DNA from: an uncultured Lachnospiraceae bacterium
GTDB lineage: Bacteria; Bacillota; Clostridia; Lachnospirales; Lachnospiraceae
Length of the DNA stretch: 64,000 nt
Assembly (NCBI GenBank): GCA_902780385.1
Contig: CACZFF010000001.1
Span: 42,326 to 106,325 of the forward strand
Reading direction: 5' to 3'
The notes under the pieces are model-generated. The model did not search any database and was not told the DNA's origin. It worked only from the letters and a program-made list of their open reading frames with translations. A program made the translations under genes and the position numbers. Below, piece after piece: positions 33,078-42,426 of the stretch (positions within the stretch are counted from its first letter, which is position 1; every line of letters starts with the position of its first letter).

Positions 33078-35438
33078 ATGCCGGATATTCAATTGTGGCC
33101 GGACTGGAAAATTGTACGTGAGATTGGAAGCGGCAGCTACGGAAAAGTATATGAGATCCACAGGCAGAATGGAATTTATCTGGAGCGCGCGGCGCTGAAA
33201 GTGATCCGGATCCCTCAGAATCAGGCGGATCTGGAGCAGCTGCGTATGGACGGGATCCAGCCCGAGGCTACGGAGGCCTATCTGGAGAGGCATGTTGAGG
33301 AGATCCGCAATGAGATCGGACTCATGCAGCGCCTGATCGGGCACACAAATATCGTGTCCTATGAAGATTATCTGATCATGAAACGCACTCCCTATGTCGG
33401 GTGGGACATCCTGATCAGGATGGAATTGCTGACAGCGCTTCCCGCCTGGCTGTCATCGCACACTATGTCTGAGCAGGAGGTGATCCGGCTGGGGCTTGAT
33501 ATTTCACGGGCTCTCGTTGTCTGTCACGAAGCGGGCATCATCCACAGAGATATCAAGCCGCAGAATATTTTTCTCAATGAGAGGGGAGATTTCAAACTGG
33601 GAGATTTCGGGGTATCCCGCGCAATGCCGGGCAATGGGAGTGTCCTCTCTTTCAAGGGGACTCCTTCCTATATGGCGCCGGAGACCTTTGCCATGCAGTC
33701 TACGGACGCAAGATCCGATCTTTACTCTCTCGCACTTGTCCTCTATCGTATTCTGAATGGGGGGAGAGTGCCATTCCTCGATTCTACCGGCTTTACACCC
33801 GCTCAGCAGGAAGCTGCTCAGAGGCGCCGATTAACGGGCGAACCGCTTCCGGATCCGGAACAGGGAAGTCCTATGCTCTGCAGAGTTCTGTCAATTGCCC
33901 TCGCGGCAAATCCTGAAGTCAGGTATCAGACGGCAGAGCAGTTCCATCGCGCTTTGAAGGCAGTCGCTGAGCAGGACCAGCAAGGCAGCGCCGGTACCGT
34001 CTTTTTGAGAGATCGTATGCAGCAGGGCAGGCCGGCCCGGCCGGGGCGGTCATACGAGGGGACTGCGGCAACCACCTACACCGGGTTGAACGCACAGGCA
34101 CCGGGACAGTATGCGAACGCACAGGCTCCAAACCAGTACGCAAACGCTCAGATCCCGGGGCAGTATGCCAACGGACAGGCTTCGCCGCAGTATGCGCAGC
34201 CCCTCAGGCAGGCAGGCCCGGCAGGCAGGGGCTCGGGTGCCGATGATAATAGAAACAGAATGAGCGGCAGGTCAAGCGACCGCAGGGTTTCTAATGAGCG
34301 CAGGCGCAATGCCTCTGTAATCGCACTGGCTGCCGCTGCAGCTCTGCTGCTTTTGTTTGGCGTATGGTCCCTGGTCCGCGGGAATCATCCATCTCCTGCC
34401 AATGGAGGAGAAACTGTCAGCAGCGTTGAAAACGCGGAGCAGACAGGTTTCGGGGAAAACGATCCTGAAAATCTGGAAAATGATGGACTGAATTCTGACG
34501 TAAATCCGGGTCAGCTGCAGGCACAGGGAGCAGGGGATCAGGATTACACACAGGACGGTGACAGCGGAAGCTCAAATGCCGGGTCCGCAGGAGGGCAGAC
34601 ACAGGGAGGCAGCCATGGCAGCGGATCTGCATCAGCAGGAGGCTTCAGTGAGCAGGGCGGAAAGACACTGACCCTTCAGGAGGCCGTGGAAGAAGCGGAG
34701 TATATTGTTCAATTTGAGGATCCTGCCCTTGAGGAAGCTGTGCGCAGCTGTCTGCACATATATGATCGTCCGATCAAAAAGGAGGAAGCCCTCGAACAGA
34801 AGTCTCTGGTATTGTCAGGCAAGAACAAGAGCAATTCAGAGAAAATCACGGATCTGACCGGTCTCTCGGCCTTCGAAAATCTGGAGGAACTGGAAGCCCC
34901 GGAAAATCTGATCACAGATCTGTCGGAACTCTCCGGCATGTCCGGCCTGGAGATTCTGCATCTGGAGAAAAACACCATACAGGATCTGTCTCCGCTGGCC
35001 GGATTGTCAAGTCTGAAAGAGCTTGACGTTGAAAAAAACACGGTTTCGGATGTTTCTCCGCTCTCCGGCCTGACAAATCTGGAAATGCTCGACATCCGCG
35101 GAAACAGGGTGGACGATATTTCCGCACTCTCGTCCCTCACATCCATGAAGGAACTCTACCTCAGCGATAACCGGATCCAGGATATTTCCGCAGTCAGTGA
35201 AATGCCGGACCTGTGGTACCTGAGCATGAACAATAACCCGGTAGAGGATCTCTCTCCGGTCGAGGGAAGGGACATTCTCTCTACACTATGCCTTTCAGGC
35301 ACAGCTGTGACAGATATACGGGTCGTCACCAGGCTTCCCGGGCTTTCCTATCTGGACGTCAGAAACTGCTCTTCAATCAGAGACCGCGCACCCCTGAGAC
35401 AGTTGAAGAATCGCGGAGGGGTGACTGTGAAAGAATAG
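33078..35438 (+). CDS. Transmembrane Ser/Thr protein kinase with extracellular leucine-rich repeats, second copy
   Basis: GAGGTGA supports ATG 33078. The kinase domain has K41, HRD 156-158 and DFG 176-178. A linker around residues 335-380 carries imperfect repeats of the type QYANAQAPG/NQYANAQIPG. One membrane segment lies at about 412-434. A Gly/Ser/Gln-rich spacer leads to leucine-rich repeats (about 595-785) with the L-T-x-L-S-x-F-E-N-L-E-x-L start also seen in 11632. The two receptor kinases are paralogues that bracket the effector cassettes. The LRR part should face outside and may sense a cell-wall or partner ligand. Confidence 0.93.
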   Translation: MPDIQLWPDWKIVREIGSGSYGKVYEIHRQNGIYLERAALKVIRIPQNQADLEQLRMDGIQPEATEAYLERHVEEIRNEIGLMQRLIGHTNIVSYEDYLIMKRTPYVGWDILIRMELLTALPAWLSSHTMSEQEVIRLGLDISRALVVCHEAGIIHRDIKPQNIFLNERGDFKLGDFGVSRAMPGNGSVLSFKGTPSYMAPETFAMQSTDARSDLYSLALVLYRILNGGRVPFLDSTGFTPAQQEAAQRRRLTGEPLPDPEQGSPMLCRVLSIALAANPEVRYQTAEQFHRALKAVAEQDQQGSAGTVFLRDRMQQGRPARPGRSYEGTAATTYTGLNAQAPGQYANAQAPNQYANAQIPGQYANGQASPQYAQPLRQAGPAGRGSGADDNRNRMSGRSSDRRVSNERRRNASVIALAAAAALLLLFGVWSLVRGNHPSPANGGETVSSVENAEQTGFGENDPENLENDGLNSDVNPGQLQAQGAGDQDYTQDGDSGSSNAGSAGGQTQGGSHGSGSASAGGFSEQGGKTLTLQEAVEEAEYIVQFEDPALEEAVRSCLHIYDRPIKKEEALEQKSLVLSGKNKSNSEKITDLTGLSAFENLEELEAPENLITDLSELSGMSGLEILHLEKNTIQDLSPLAGLSSLKELDVEKNTVSDVSPLSGLTNLEMLDIRGNRVDDISALSSLTSMKELYLSDNRIQDISAVSEMPDLWYLSMNNNPVEDLSPVEGRDILSTLCLSGTAVTDIRVVTRLPGLSYLDVRNCSSIRDRAPLRQLKNRGGVTVKE

Positions 35439-35471
35439 TATCTGCACATATACATATGACATGCAGCCTTG

Positions 35472-35510
35472 TACAACCGTCACCGTCCGGAGTGGCGGTT
35501 GTAGCTTTTT
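35472..35510 (+). terminator. Terminator after the receptor kinase, end of the T7SS island
   Basis: ACAACCGTCAC pairs imperfectly with GTGGCGGTTGT, followed by GCTTTTT. The next ~235 bases to the sortase gene are AT-rich, without any LytTR half-site pair. Confidence 0.75.
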
Positions 35511-35746
35511 GCGCAGGCAGTCAAAGAAATAGCGATTTCTGTACATCTATTGACGGTATCTTTGACGCCGTGTATGATTAAATACTATTGATATAGTATC
35601 ATGTCATAGTTATCATGTGCGAATCATGTGATGACCGCCGGAATCGCTGAAGAATAGATGTTTCTTATTTTTGATATATTTTATCCGATGAATTTGATCC
35701 GGCTGCCTGACAGCAACAAAAACATAGTGTGTATCACGGGAACAAG

Positions 35747-36664
35747 ATGAGAAGAAGACTCGGCAATATTTTATTGACACTGGCCTTCGTCGTAGGAATT
35801 GCCCTTTTAGCTTATCCGTCCTTCAGTGACTGGTGGAACACGTTCCATCAGACACGGGCGATTGCAGGGTATACGTCGGCGGTTGCAAATATGGACAGAG
35901 AGGATTTCGACCGCATGTGGGCGGAAGCGGAAGCTTTTAACGAATATCTCTCTAAAAAAACGAACAGATTTAACCTGACGCCGGAGGAGCTGGCAACTTA
36001 CAACAGCATTTTGGATGTCACCGGAACCGGAATCATGGGATACATAGATATCCCCAGCATAAAGATTTCTCTGCCTATTTATCATGGAACAGACGAGTCG
36101 ATTCTGCAGATTGCAATCGGACATATAGCAGGAACTTCCTTCCCGATTGGCGGTGAAGGGACACATGCCGCAGTATCCGGACATAGAGGTCTTCCTTCCG
36201 CAAGGCTTTTTACGGATATCGACAAGCTTCAGGCGGGTGACAAATTCCTGCTCCAGATTCTGGACAGAACTCTGACTTACGAGGTAGACCAGATCCGTAT
36301 CGTCCTCCCGCAGGAACTGCAGGATCTTGAGATCGATCCCTACCAGGATTATGTCACATTGATTACATGTACACCTTATGGTGTCAATACACACAGGCTG
36401 CTCGTGCGAGGACATCGCGTGGACAATGATAATACAGACGCCACACGTATCACGGCAGACGCCATGCGTTTCGAGCCCGTGATTGTGGCACCGCTCGTTG
36501 CGGCTCCGATTCTTTTTGTATTGCTGATCATCCTGCTGGTTTCCACCAGCAAGTGGAACAGACAGCGCAAGAGACATCGCTCCAAGAATGAGCTGAAAAG
36601 TGTGATCGAAGAAATGGCTGCGGCAGACACATCTGACACTCCGGATGACCCGGATAAGGAGTAG
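35747..36664 (+). CDS. srtC: Class C sortase
   Basis: The 305-residue protein has an N-terminal membrane segment (about 6-24), a sortase core with H146 (VSGHRGLPSA), C208 (TLITCTPYG) and R217/R221 (THRLLVRGHR), and a C-terminal membrane segment (about 246-266) followed by a basic tail. TLxTCTPYGxNxHRLLVRG and the C-terminal anchor are typical of class C, pilin-polymerising sortases. ATG 35747 is used because the in-frame GTG at 35729 has no ribosome site. It is first in a surface-protein operon, yet no LPxTG protein is present in the operon. Confidence 0.92.
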   Translation: MRRRLGNILLTLAFVVGIALLAYPSFSDWWNTFHQTRAIAGYTSAVANMDREDFDRMWAEAEAFNEYLSKKTNRFNLTPEELATYNSILDVTGTGIMGYIDIPSIKISLPIYHGTDESILQIAIGHIAGTSFPIGGEGTHAAVSGHRGLPSARLFTDIDKLQAGDKFLLQILDRTLTYEVDQIRIVLPQELQDLEIDPYQDYVTLITCTPYGVNTHRLLVRGHRVDNDNTDATRITADAMRFEPVIVAPLVAAPILFVLLIILLVSTSKWNRQRKRHRSKNELKSVIEEMAAADTSDTPDDPDKE

Positions 36665-36795
36665 CGCCATGTGCCGGACAGACGTCGGCTGCAGGCTGAT
36701 GACAGCCGGATGGGCCGGTCTTACAGCAGGACAATTGAGAATTTCATTGAGTGTTTCAAATAAGCAACAGCAAAGACAGAGGAGGGAATGTATCC

Positions 36796-38016
36796 ATGAA
36801 AGATGAAAGAAACGTCCGGCAGCGCCGGGCGGCAGGCCGCAGATGGCAGCCTGTAGCAATATTACTGGCGGCAGTACTCATGGTGCTTTCCGTGCCGCTT
36901 GGTCTCACACCTGCCTATGCTGTCGATCTGGGAGAGTGCAGTCTGACGGTTAATCCGGGCAACGCCATGGTCACGGAAGATTTAGAGAAAGCCGGAGTGG
37001 TGATCGATCTTTACCGCATTGCGGATGCTGTTGAAGTCTCAGGCTATGACACCTACGATTGGTCTGTGAATGCACCCTTTACGGAAGAAATCGGAACGAT
37101 CGATAAGAAAATTGATGGTGACGGCTGGAAAAAGCTTGCACAGCAGGCTGCAGATGTCGTTCTTGGCAAAGCGCCTGAAGGTGAGACAAAGTGGGATCCC
37201 ACTGCAGCTGCTGAAAAGATAGATGCTTCCCTGAAGTCAACAGGAAATCCTGCAGGTACTGAAATCAAAGGCCTTAAGGCTGGTTTGTACCTTGTTATTG
37301 CCCGCGGCACTGTCGATATAAAAGATAACAAATATGCCGCGACTGCAGAAACCTCCGGTACCGTTACAATTGCGAACTCCGAGACAAACACCTACAAGTT
37401 TGCACCGGAGCTGGTTTCTCTGCCTACCAAGGAGGCAGTTGATGATGTGATCAACACGGCAAATCCCGGACCCTGGATTTATAACCCCACTATCACACTT
37501 AAACCTTCTCAGGAAGAACGCCTTGGCAATCTGGAGATCGTCAAGACTCTGGATGATTATGCGGATCGCGAAAAGAAGGTGGGAGACAATCCCAGGATGA
37601 TGAAAGACCCTGCCACTTTTGTTTTCAAAATGACCGTTTATGAAGATGAGAGCAAGGCGAAGGTGATCAAGGAGGATTACCTTTCAGCAGTATTTGATGA
37701 GTTCGGAACCAAGACGCTTCTGGTAGAGAATCTTCCTGTAAACAGTTTTGTGGTGGTGAAGGAAGAATATTCCGGAAGAAATTACAGTGCGAAAGTCGAA
37801 GAGGGCTCCGCGACGATCGTTGCCGATGAGACCGTGCAGGTGTCGTTCGAAAACTATTATGACGACAGAGAAGGGGGCGGCGGATCCGTCACCAACAAGT
37901 TCACGAACAGTGAAGAAAAAGGCAAGTGGACTTGGGAGCAGCTCACAGACAGCAGCACAGAAGGAAGTGTGATTCAGTCTGACAGCCAGTCCGATAACAA
38001 CGGTGGTGAAGAGTAA
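36796..38016 (+). CDS. Pilin-like secreted protein without a sorting signal
   Basis: GGAGGG (36781-36786) supports ATG 36796. A signal peptide (about residues 12-40, cleavage after PAYA) precedes a SpaA-like N-terminal domain (SLTVNPGNAMVTEDLEKAGVVIDLYRIADA) and a later Cna_B/DUF5979-like beta domain (about 245-365). PWIYNPTITLKPSQ occupies the place of the V-Y-P-K pilin motif and keeps a lysine. The C-terminus (TDSSTEGSVIQSDSQSDNNGGEE) has neither LPxTG nor a membrane segment. It therefore cannot be a standard sortase substrate. It may be polymerised or held by another mechanism, or be a fibre component processed by the SipW peptidase. Confidence 0.8.
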   Translation: MKDERNVRQRRAAGRRWQPVAILLAAVLMVLSVPLGLTPAYAVDLGECSLTVNPGNAMVTEDLEKAGVVIDLYRIADAVEVSGYDTYDWSVNAPFTEEIGTIDKKIDGDGWKKLAQQAADVVLGKAPEGETKWDPTAAAEKIDASLKSTGNPAGTEIKGLKAGLYLVIARGTVDIKDNKYAATAETSGTVTIANSETNTYKFAPELVSLPTKEAVDDVINTANPGPWIYNPTITLKPSQEERLGNLEIVKTLDDYADREKKVGDNPRMMKDPATFVFKMTVYEDESKAKVIKEDYLSAVFDEFGTKTLLVENLPVNSFVVVKEEYSGRNYSAKVEEGSATIVADETVQVSFENYYDDREGGGGSVTNKFTNSEEKGKWTWEQLTDSSTEGSVIQSDSQSDNNGGEE

Positions 38017-38034
38017 GCAGGAGGGCAGCGACAT

Positions 38035-38670
38035 ATGGATAAGCATATGGATGAAGCGAGAAAGATGAATGCCCTTTGTGCAGGGCTTTTCAAGGATGAA
38101 ACCAAAAACAACATCAGGTGGGCACGCATCCGCACCGGCCTCATGGTCGCAATTGCCGTGATGCTGGTCATGAGCGCCGCCATGGGCACTGCATGGGCTT
38201 ATTTTACAACTTATGCAAGAGCTAAGGGCAGTGTTGTGCTCAATCTGGGGCATCAGGAGAAAATCGAAGAGAATTTCAACAGCTGGGATAAGACAATCAA
38301 CCTGACCAGCAAACCCGATTCCCGTCCTGCATATATACGTGTACGCGCATTTTGTGCAGAGTACGAGCTTCAGTATAAAAACACTGACAATTGGACGCAG
38401 GACGGAGACTGGTGGTACTATAATAAAACACTTGATCCCGGAAAAAGTCTGGCGGACAGCGGTGACGAGCTGACAGTCCACATCGCAGATGTTCCTGACA
38501 CCGGAACCCCTGGTCTTGAGGATGACGAAACCTTCAGTGTGGTCATTGTCTATGAATCCACAGATGTTCAGTATGATGAGGATGGAAACGAGAAGACTGC
38601 TTTGAACGCTGACTGGAGCAGAAAGGTTGATACAAGCCGCATAACATCGACACAGGGAGGTGATGACTGA
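38035..38670 (+). CDS. Camelysin/TasA-like SipW-dependent protein, first
   Basis: The 211 residues begin with a cytosolic helix, then a hydrophobic segment ending MGTAWAYFTTYARAKGSVV. The A-W-A-Y-F-x-x-x-x-x-x-x-x pattern is the SipW-type cleavage region of TasA/CalY proteins. The rest is a beta-sandwich of ~150 residues. AGGAGGG ahead of ATG 38035 is strong. The stop overlaps the next start by one base. Such proteins form extracellular fibres in Bacillus. The operon's SipW-type peptidase (41792) is the probable processor. Confidence 0.78.
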   Translation: MDKHMDEARKMNALCAGLFKDETKNNIRWARIRTGLMVAIAVMLVMSAAMGTAWAYFTTYARAKGSVVLNLGHQEKIEENFNSWDKTINLTSKPDSRPAYIRVRAFCAEYELQYKNTDNWTQDGDWWYYNKTLDPGKSLADSGDELTVHIADVPDTGTPGLEDDETFSVVIVYESTDVQYDEDGNEKTALNADWSRKVDTSRITSTQGGDD

Positions 38671-39539
38671 TGAAGAATCTTAAAAAATGGATCACCTCAC
38701 CCACAGGTACGATTGCTCTGTTTGTTCTGGCGGCAGGTCTGCTGCTCTTCTCAACAATAGGTAGTGCATGGGCGGCACTTAAATATTTTTCCGAGATCTA
38801 CAAAGGCCATGTGGAAATGTACGACATCGGTGTAGAATTACTGGAGAAGAGTGATCCCGAAGGAGAAGCAGAAAGGGTTGCCTGGAGAACATATAAGCAG
38901 AATACTCAGGATGAGTGGGATGAAACCCCCGGAGAGGATCATATAGGCGTATTATTAGCCAATATGCTTCCGGCAAAGGAAGGCGGGGAAGAAGGTGAGA
39001 AAGAAGAGTTAGTCCCCGGAAAGCACTACTTCGAAGAGATCAGCTGCAGAAATTCCGGTACGATCGATGAGTACGTGCGTATTACTCTGTATAAATATTG
39101 GGTAAATGCTGATGGAGAGAAGGTCTTTACAGCAAGTGCTGACGATCCGATCACGACACAGGGACTTTCTCCGGCCTTGATCAATTTCACTTTCCCCTAT
39201 CTGGGAAGTGACTGGATCCTGGATGAAAAGAACAGTGCAGAGACAGAAGAACGTCAGATCTATTATTACAATAAGCTGCTGAAGGCAGGTGAAGACACAT
39301 CTGCAACCCCTTTGACCGGAACACTGACAATTGACCAGCTGGTCGGTCTGAAGGTGAACAAAGAAGTTTCGGATGATGGAAAAACTATCACTGTCAGTTA
39401 CAAATATGACGGTTGGAAATTCTGTGTAGAGGCAGCTGTAGACGCAGTTCAGGATCACAACGCAGAGGACGCGATCAGGAGTGCCTGGGGACGCGACGTC
39501 ACGATTTCCAACGGTACACTGACACTTAAAAATGATTAA
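38670..39539 (+). CDS. Camelysin/TasA-like SipW-dependent protein, second
   Basis: The start overlaps the previous stop (TGATG). A hydrophobic segment (about 13-36) ends with TIGSAWAALKYFSEIYKGHVEMYDIGV, the same S-A-W-A cleavage region. The mature part (~250 residues) is acidic and beta-rich, with KHYFEEISCRNSGTIDEYVRITLYKYW as a CalY-like strand set. It is longer than the first. Both share the operon with a sortase and SipW, so a composite fibre is suggested. Confidence 0.78.
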   Translation: MKNLKKWITSPTGTIALFVLAAGLLLFSTIGSAWAALKYFSEIYKGHVEMYDIGVELLEKSDPEGEAERVAWRTYKQNTQDEWDETPGEDHIGVLLANMLPAKEGGEEGEKEELVPGKHYFEEISCRNSGTIDEYVRITLYKYWVNADGEKVFTASADDPITTQGLSPALINFTFPYLGSDWILDEKNSAETEERQIYYYNKLLKAGEDTSATPLTGTLTIDQLVGLKVNKEVSDDGKTITVSYKYDGWKFCVEAAVDAVQDHNAEDAIRSAWGRDVTISNGTLTLKND

Positions 39540-39562
39540 AGGGAAAGGAGGAGTTTTTATAA

Positions 39563-40381
39563 ATGAAAAAACGTCAAAACATCAAAAAAATTCTCCTGCC
39601 CTTAGTGACAGCTATGGTTCTTATCTTTGCAATGTCCGTTTCAGTAATGGCTGAGCTTGTCCCTCCGCTTAAGGATTACTACTGTACATTTACTGCCGGC
39701 AAAAAGCTGGAAAGTAATTTTAAGACAAATGACATGTATAATCAGTTTGCGGGAATGCAGCCCGGCGATTATACGGATATTGCGATTGATATCAAAAACG
39801 ACAATGAGAATACAGTTGACTGGTATATGACCAACAAAGTCCTCAAGACGCTGGAAGATACTCGTGAAGCTGATGCTCTCTCGGGTGGAGCCTATACCTA
39901 CATTCTGACTTACAAGAATAATTCCGGCGATGAGAAGACACTGTTTTCCAGTGATATGGTCAGCGGCGACGATGTGAGTCCGGCAGGTGAGGGCCTCCAT
40001 GAAGCAACGGACGCTCTCGACGAGTGGTTCTATCTCGATACATTGGCCAAGGATGACGGCGGTGTTCTGACACTTCGTGTTGCGTTGGATGGTGAGACAC
40101 AGGGCAATGATTATCAGGATACTCTTGCAGAGCTGCAGATGCAGTTTGCAGTCGAGCTTCGTAAAACCACTGATAATCCTCCGCCCGAACCCGACAAGCC
40201 GGACAAAAAGAAAAAGACCCGTCTGGTTGGCGGTGGTTCCAGAAGGGGCAAGGTCAAGACTGGAGATTACACTAACTATATTCCTTATCTGGTCGCAGCA
40301 GCTGTAAGCGGTCTGGCTTTCCTTCTCCTCGCGATCTACAGCCTGCGTGAGAGACGCAGACAGAGAGGAGGCAAGGCATGA
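39563..40381 (+). CDS. Surface protein with VKTGD-type C-terminal anchor
   Basis: A signal peptide (about 8-31, ending VMA) is followed by a ~175-residue beta domain, a Pro/Lys spacer (PPPEPDKPDKKKKTR), and a C-terminal anchor: KVKTGDYTNY, a ~22-residue hydrophobic segment and RERRRQR. The KTGD motif followed by membrane segment and positive tail is sorting-signal-like but lacks the LPx part. It is the best candidate in the operon for sortase attachment. AAAGGAGGAG precedes ATG 39563. Its stop overlaps the next start (ATGA). Confidence 0.82.
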   Translation: MKKRQNIKKILLPLVTAMVLIFAMSVSVMAELVPPLKDYYCTFTAGKKLESNFKTNDMYNQFAGMQPGDYTDIAIDIKNDNENTVDWYMTNKVLKTLEDTREADALSGGAYTYILTYKNNSGDEKTLFSSDMVSGDDVSPAGEGLHEATDALDEWFYLDTLAKDDGGVLTLRVALDGETQGNDYQDTLAELQMQFAVELRKTTDNPPPEPDKPDKKKKTRLVGGGSRRGKVKTGDYTNYIPYLVAAAVSGLAFLLLAIYSLRERRRQRGGKA

Positions 40382-41661
40382 TGAAGAACAAAGAACGCAG
40401 AAATCTCTTCATGCGCGTCGGAGCTATTCTGATCGTGATCTGCATGATTGCAGCGCTCGCACTGCCTGCCCTGGCAGCGGATACATCTGCGGATGCACCT
40501 GCGGATACATCTTCGGAAGCCACATATTCCTATACGGTTCGCATTTTCCCTGGAGACAAGGGAACGATTGACGGCAAAAAAGATCCGATCGTCGAAGTTG
40601 TCGAACCTGGTTATGAATGGTCCGGCTCTGATTTCGATTACGGAGAGAGAGCTGCTTCTGATACCGATAAGTATTATGTGAGGGGTATCAGGGAAGCCGG
40701 CAGGGACAATAATACAACCAATAATCTTATCAATCCCAGTTTTACAGTAAACCGTGACATTGATCTCGTTGTCGCTTACGGAGTTAAAGGCAGCGATGTG
40801 ACCTACAAGATCAACTATGTCGAGTATGGCACCAACAAGAAACTCATTGATCCCCGGACATATCATGGAAATATTGGCGACAAACCGGTTGTAGCCTATC
40901 TGTATATTGACGGATATGTTCCCCAGTACAAGAACGTCACCGGAACACTTGATGCGGATCCCACCAAGAATGAGTGGACATTCTACTATATCGATGCGGA
41001 TAACGCATCTGTTGCAGTAAATAGCAAGTCTGTAAAGACCAGTTCGGCTGCATCCAAGAGTAAAGACAACAAGTCAAGCGTCAATACGGCTTCTGCCAGC
41101 AGTTCCAATGGTTCCGGTACTTCCACTGCAAGCAGTTCGACCGGTGCGGGAACTGCAGCCAACAGCAGGACTTCTACTGCAAGCGGAACGTCAACCGGTA
41201 CCGGTACATCTACATCGAGCGGAACATCGGCAGGCAGTAATGCACCTGCTTCCAATGGAACCTCTGCCGGTACCAGCACATCCACAGCAGGCGGCACTTC
41301 CACTGAAAGTACTTCGGCTGCAGGCAGCACTGGTACAGCTGCCAACAGCGGATCTCCCATCAGCGTTGGCCAGGGCACTATGCTTGCCAGCAATGGCGCA
41401 GTCAATACGCTTCATAACGGACCAGTTGAAATTGTAGATGTCGATGAAGTGGAGACCCCTCTTGTGGAGTATGACAAGGCTGATCAGAGTGCTGTCAAGG
41501 AAAACGCTGAAGAACTTATCAACCGTGAGACAGAAGGTGTGGTTCGTGCGCCGGGTATGTCCGGTCCTGCCAAGGTCGTTATTGGTGCGGTGGTCATTAT
41601 GGCCATTGCAGCTGCAGGATGGTTTTTCTTCAGAAAACTCAATGCTGAAGACGGCGAATAA
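40378..41661 (+). CDS. Surface protein with MucBP-like domain and Ser/Thr/Gly stalk
   Basis: The signal peptide ends ALPALAA (about residue 34). A first beta region is followed by a MucBP-like domain (about 145-205: VTYKINYVEYGTNKKLIDPR, then YIDGYVPQYKNVTGTL). A ~120-residue Ser/Thr/Gly/Ala stalk, possibly glycosylated, leads to VVRAPGMSGPAK and a C-terminal membrane segment with a short charged tail. There is no LPxTG. The stop of the previous gene lies inside its start. Likely a tethered adhesin projecting through the wall. Confidence 0.83.
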   Translation: MMKNKERRNLFMRVGAILIVICMIAALALPALAADTSADAPADTSSEATYSYTVRIFPGDKGTIDGKKDPIVEVVEPGYEWSGSDFDYGERAASDTDKYYVRGIREAGRDNNTTNNLINPSFTVNRDIDLVVAYGVKGSDVTYKINYVEYGTNKKLIDPRTYHGNIGDKPVVAYLYIDGYVPQYKNVTGTLDADPTKNEWTFYYIDADNASVAVNSKSVKTSSAASKSKDNKSSVNTASASSSNGSGTSTASSSTGAGTAANSRTSTASGTSTGTGTSTSSGTSAGSNAPASNGTSAGTSTSTAGGTSTESTSAAGSTGTAANSGSPISVGQGTMLASNGAVNTLHNGPVEIVDVDEVETPLVEYDKADQSAVKENAEELINRETEGVVRAPGMSGPAKVVIGAVVIMAIAAAGWFFFRKLNAEDGE

Positions 41662-41675
41662 TTAACAGGCATTTG

Positions 41676-41706
41676 ATCCCGCAGCCAGCGGCTGCGGGAT
41701 TTTTTT
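41676..41706 (+). terminator. Rho-independent terminator after the surface-protein genes
   Basis: ATCCCGCAGCCAGCGGCTGCGGGAT is followed by six T. It lies before the signal peptidase gene, which may therefore be less transcribed or use its own promoter. Confidence 0.92.
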
Positions 41707-41791
41707 CTAAACCAGGTTATCTGACAATAATCAAAATTATATGTTTGCCGGATTGCAGAAAAAAGCTGTCGGAAACAGGAAAAATATCGTA

Positions 41792-42424
41792 ATGGCAAAA
41801 AAACGTTCAAAGAGCAATAATGTGCCGTCAGGGGATGGCAGCGTTAATATCAGGAAAAAGGCAGGACTGCTGATTTATGTTCCTGCACTGTGCAGTGTAA
41901 TCGGTACGCTCATGCTGCTCGTGGTTATAGCTGCCGCACTCCCGCTGACTGTCCCGAATTTTATGGGATATGAGATATACAATGTTGTAAGCGGGTCGAT
42001 GGAACCGACAGTACCGGTTGGAAGTATCATTTATGTCAAAGAGATTGATCCTGTAGAAGTTCAACCAGGAGATATCATTGCTTTTCAGGCAGGTGACAGT
42101 GTCATTATGCATCGGGTAGTCGACAACAAACTTGTTGAAGGTACCTTTACGACAAAAGGAGATGCAAATAACGGAGAGGATATGAACGATGTCCCCTACG
42201 AAGATCTGATCGGAATTGTTGTGAAGCACATTCCGATCATGGGGCAGCTGTTGATCCTGTTTGGAAGCACATTCGGGCGTATCTGTATGATCTGCTTTGC
42301 AGCATGCGGTGCTCTTCTCAATATTCTTGGATCGCGTTTCCGCGATGCATTGATGTATGAACGGGAAGAGGAACTTGAGCGGGAAAGGCTTCTGGCAGAG
42401 GCCATGAAAACGAAAAAGGATTAA
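41792..42424 (+). CDS. sipW: SipW-type (ER-type) signal peptidase I
   Basis: The protein has a membrane segment (about 27-50), the nucleophile S69 in VVSGSMEPTVPVGS, and H107 in VIMHRVV. Histidine in place of the usual lysine marks the Ser-His class of SipW and eukaryotic enzymes. D/G motifs follow (TTKGDANNGEDMNDV), and a second membrane segment lies at about 150-175. An AGGAAAA precedes ATG 41792; an in-frame ATG at 41741 has no ribosome site. In Bacillus this enzyme class processes TasA and TapA, so the proteins at 38035 and 38670 are its likely substrates. Confidence 0.9.
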   Translation: MAKKRSKSNNVPSGDGSVNIRKKAGLLIYVPALCSVIGTLMLLVVIAAALPLTVPNFMGYEIYNVVSGSMEPTVPVGSIIYVKEIDPVEVQPGDIIAFQAGDSVIMHRVVDNKLVEGTFTTKGDANNGEDMNDVPYEDLIGIVVKHIPIMGQLLILFGSTFGRICMICFAACGALLNILGSRFRDALMYEREEELERERLLAEAMKTKKD

Positions 42425-42426
42425 TG

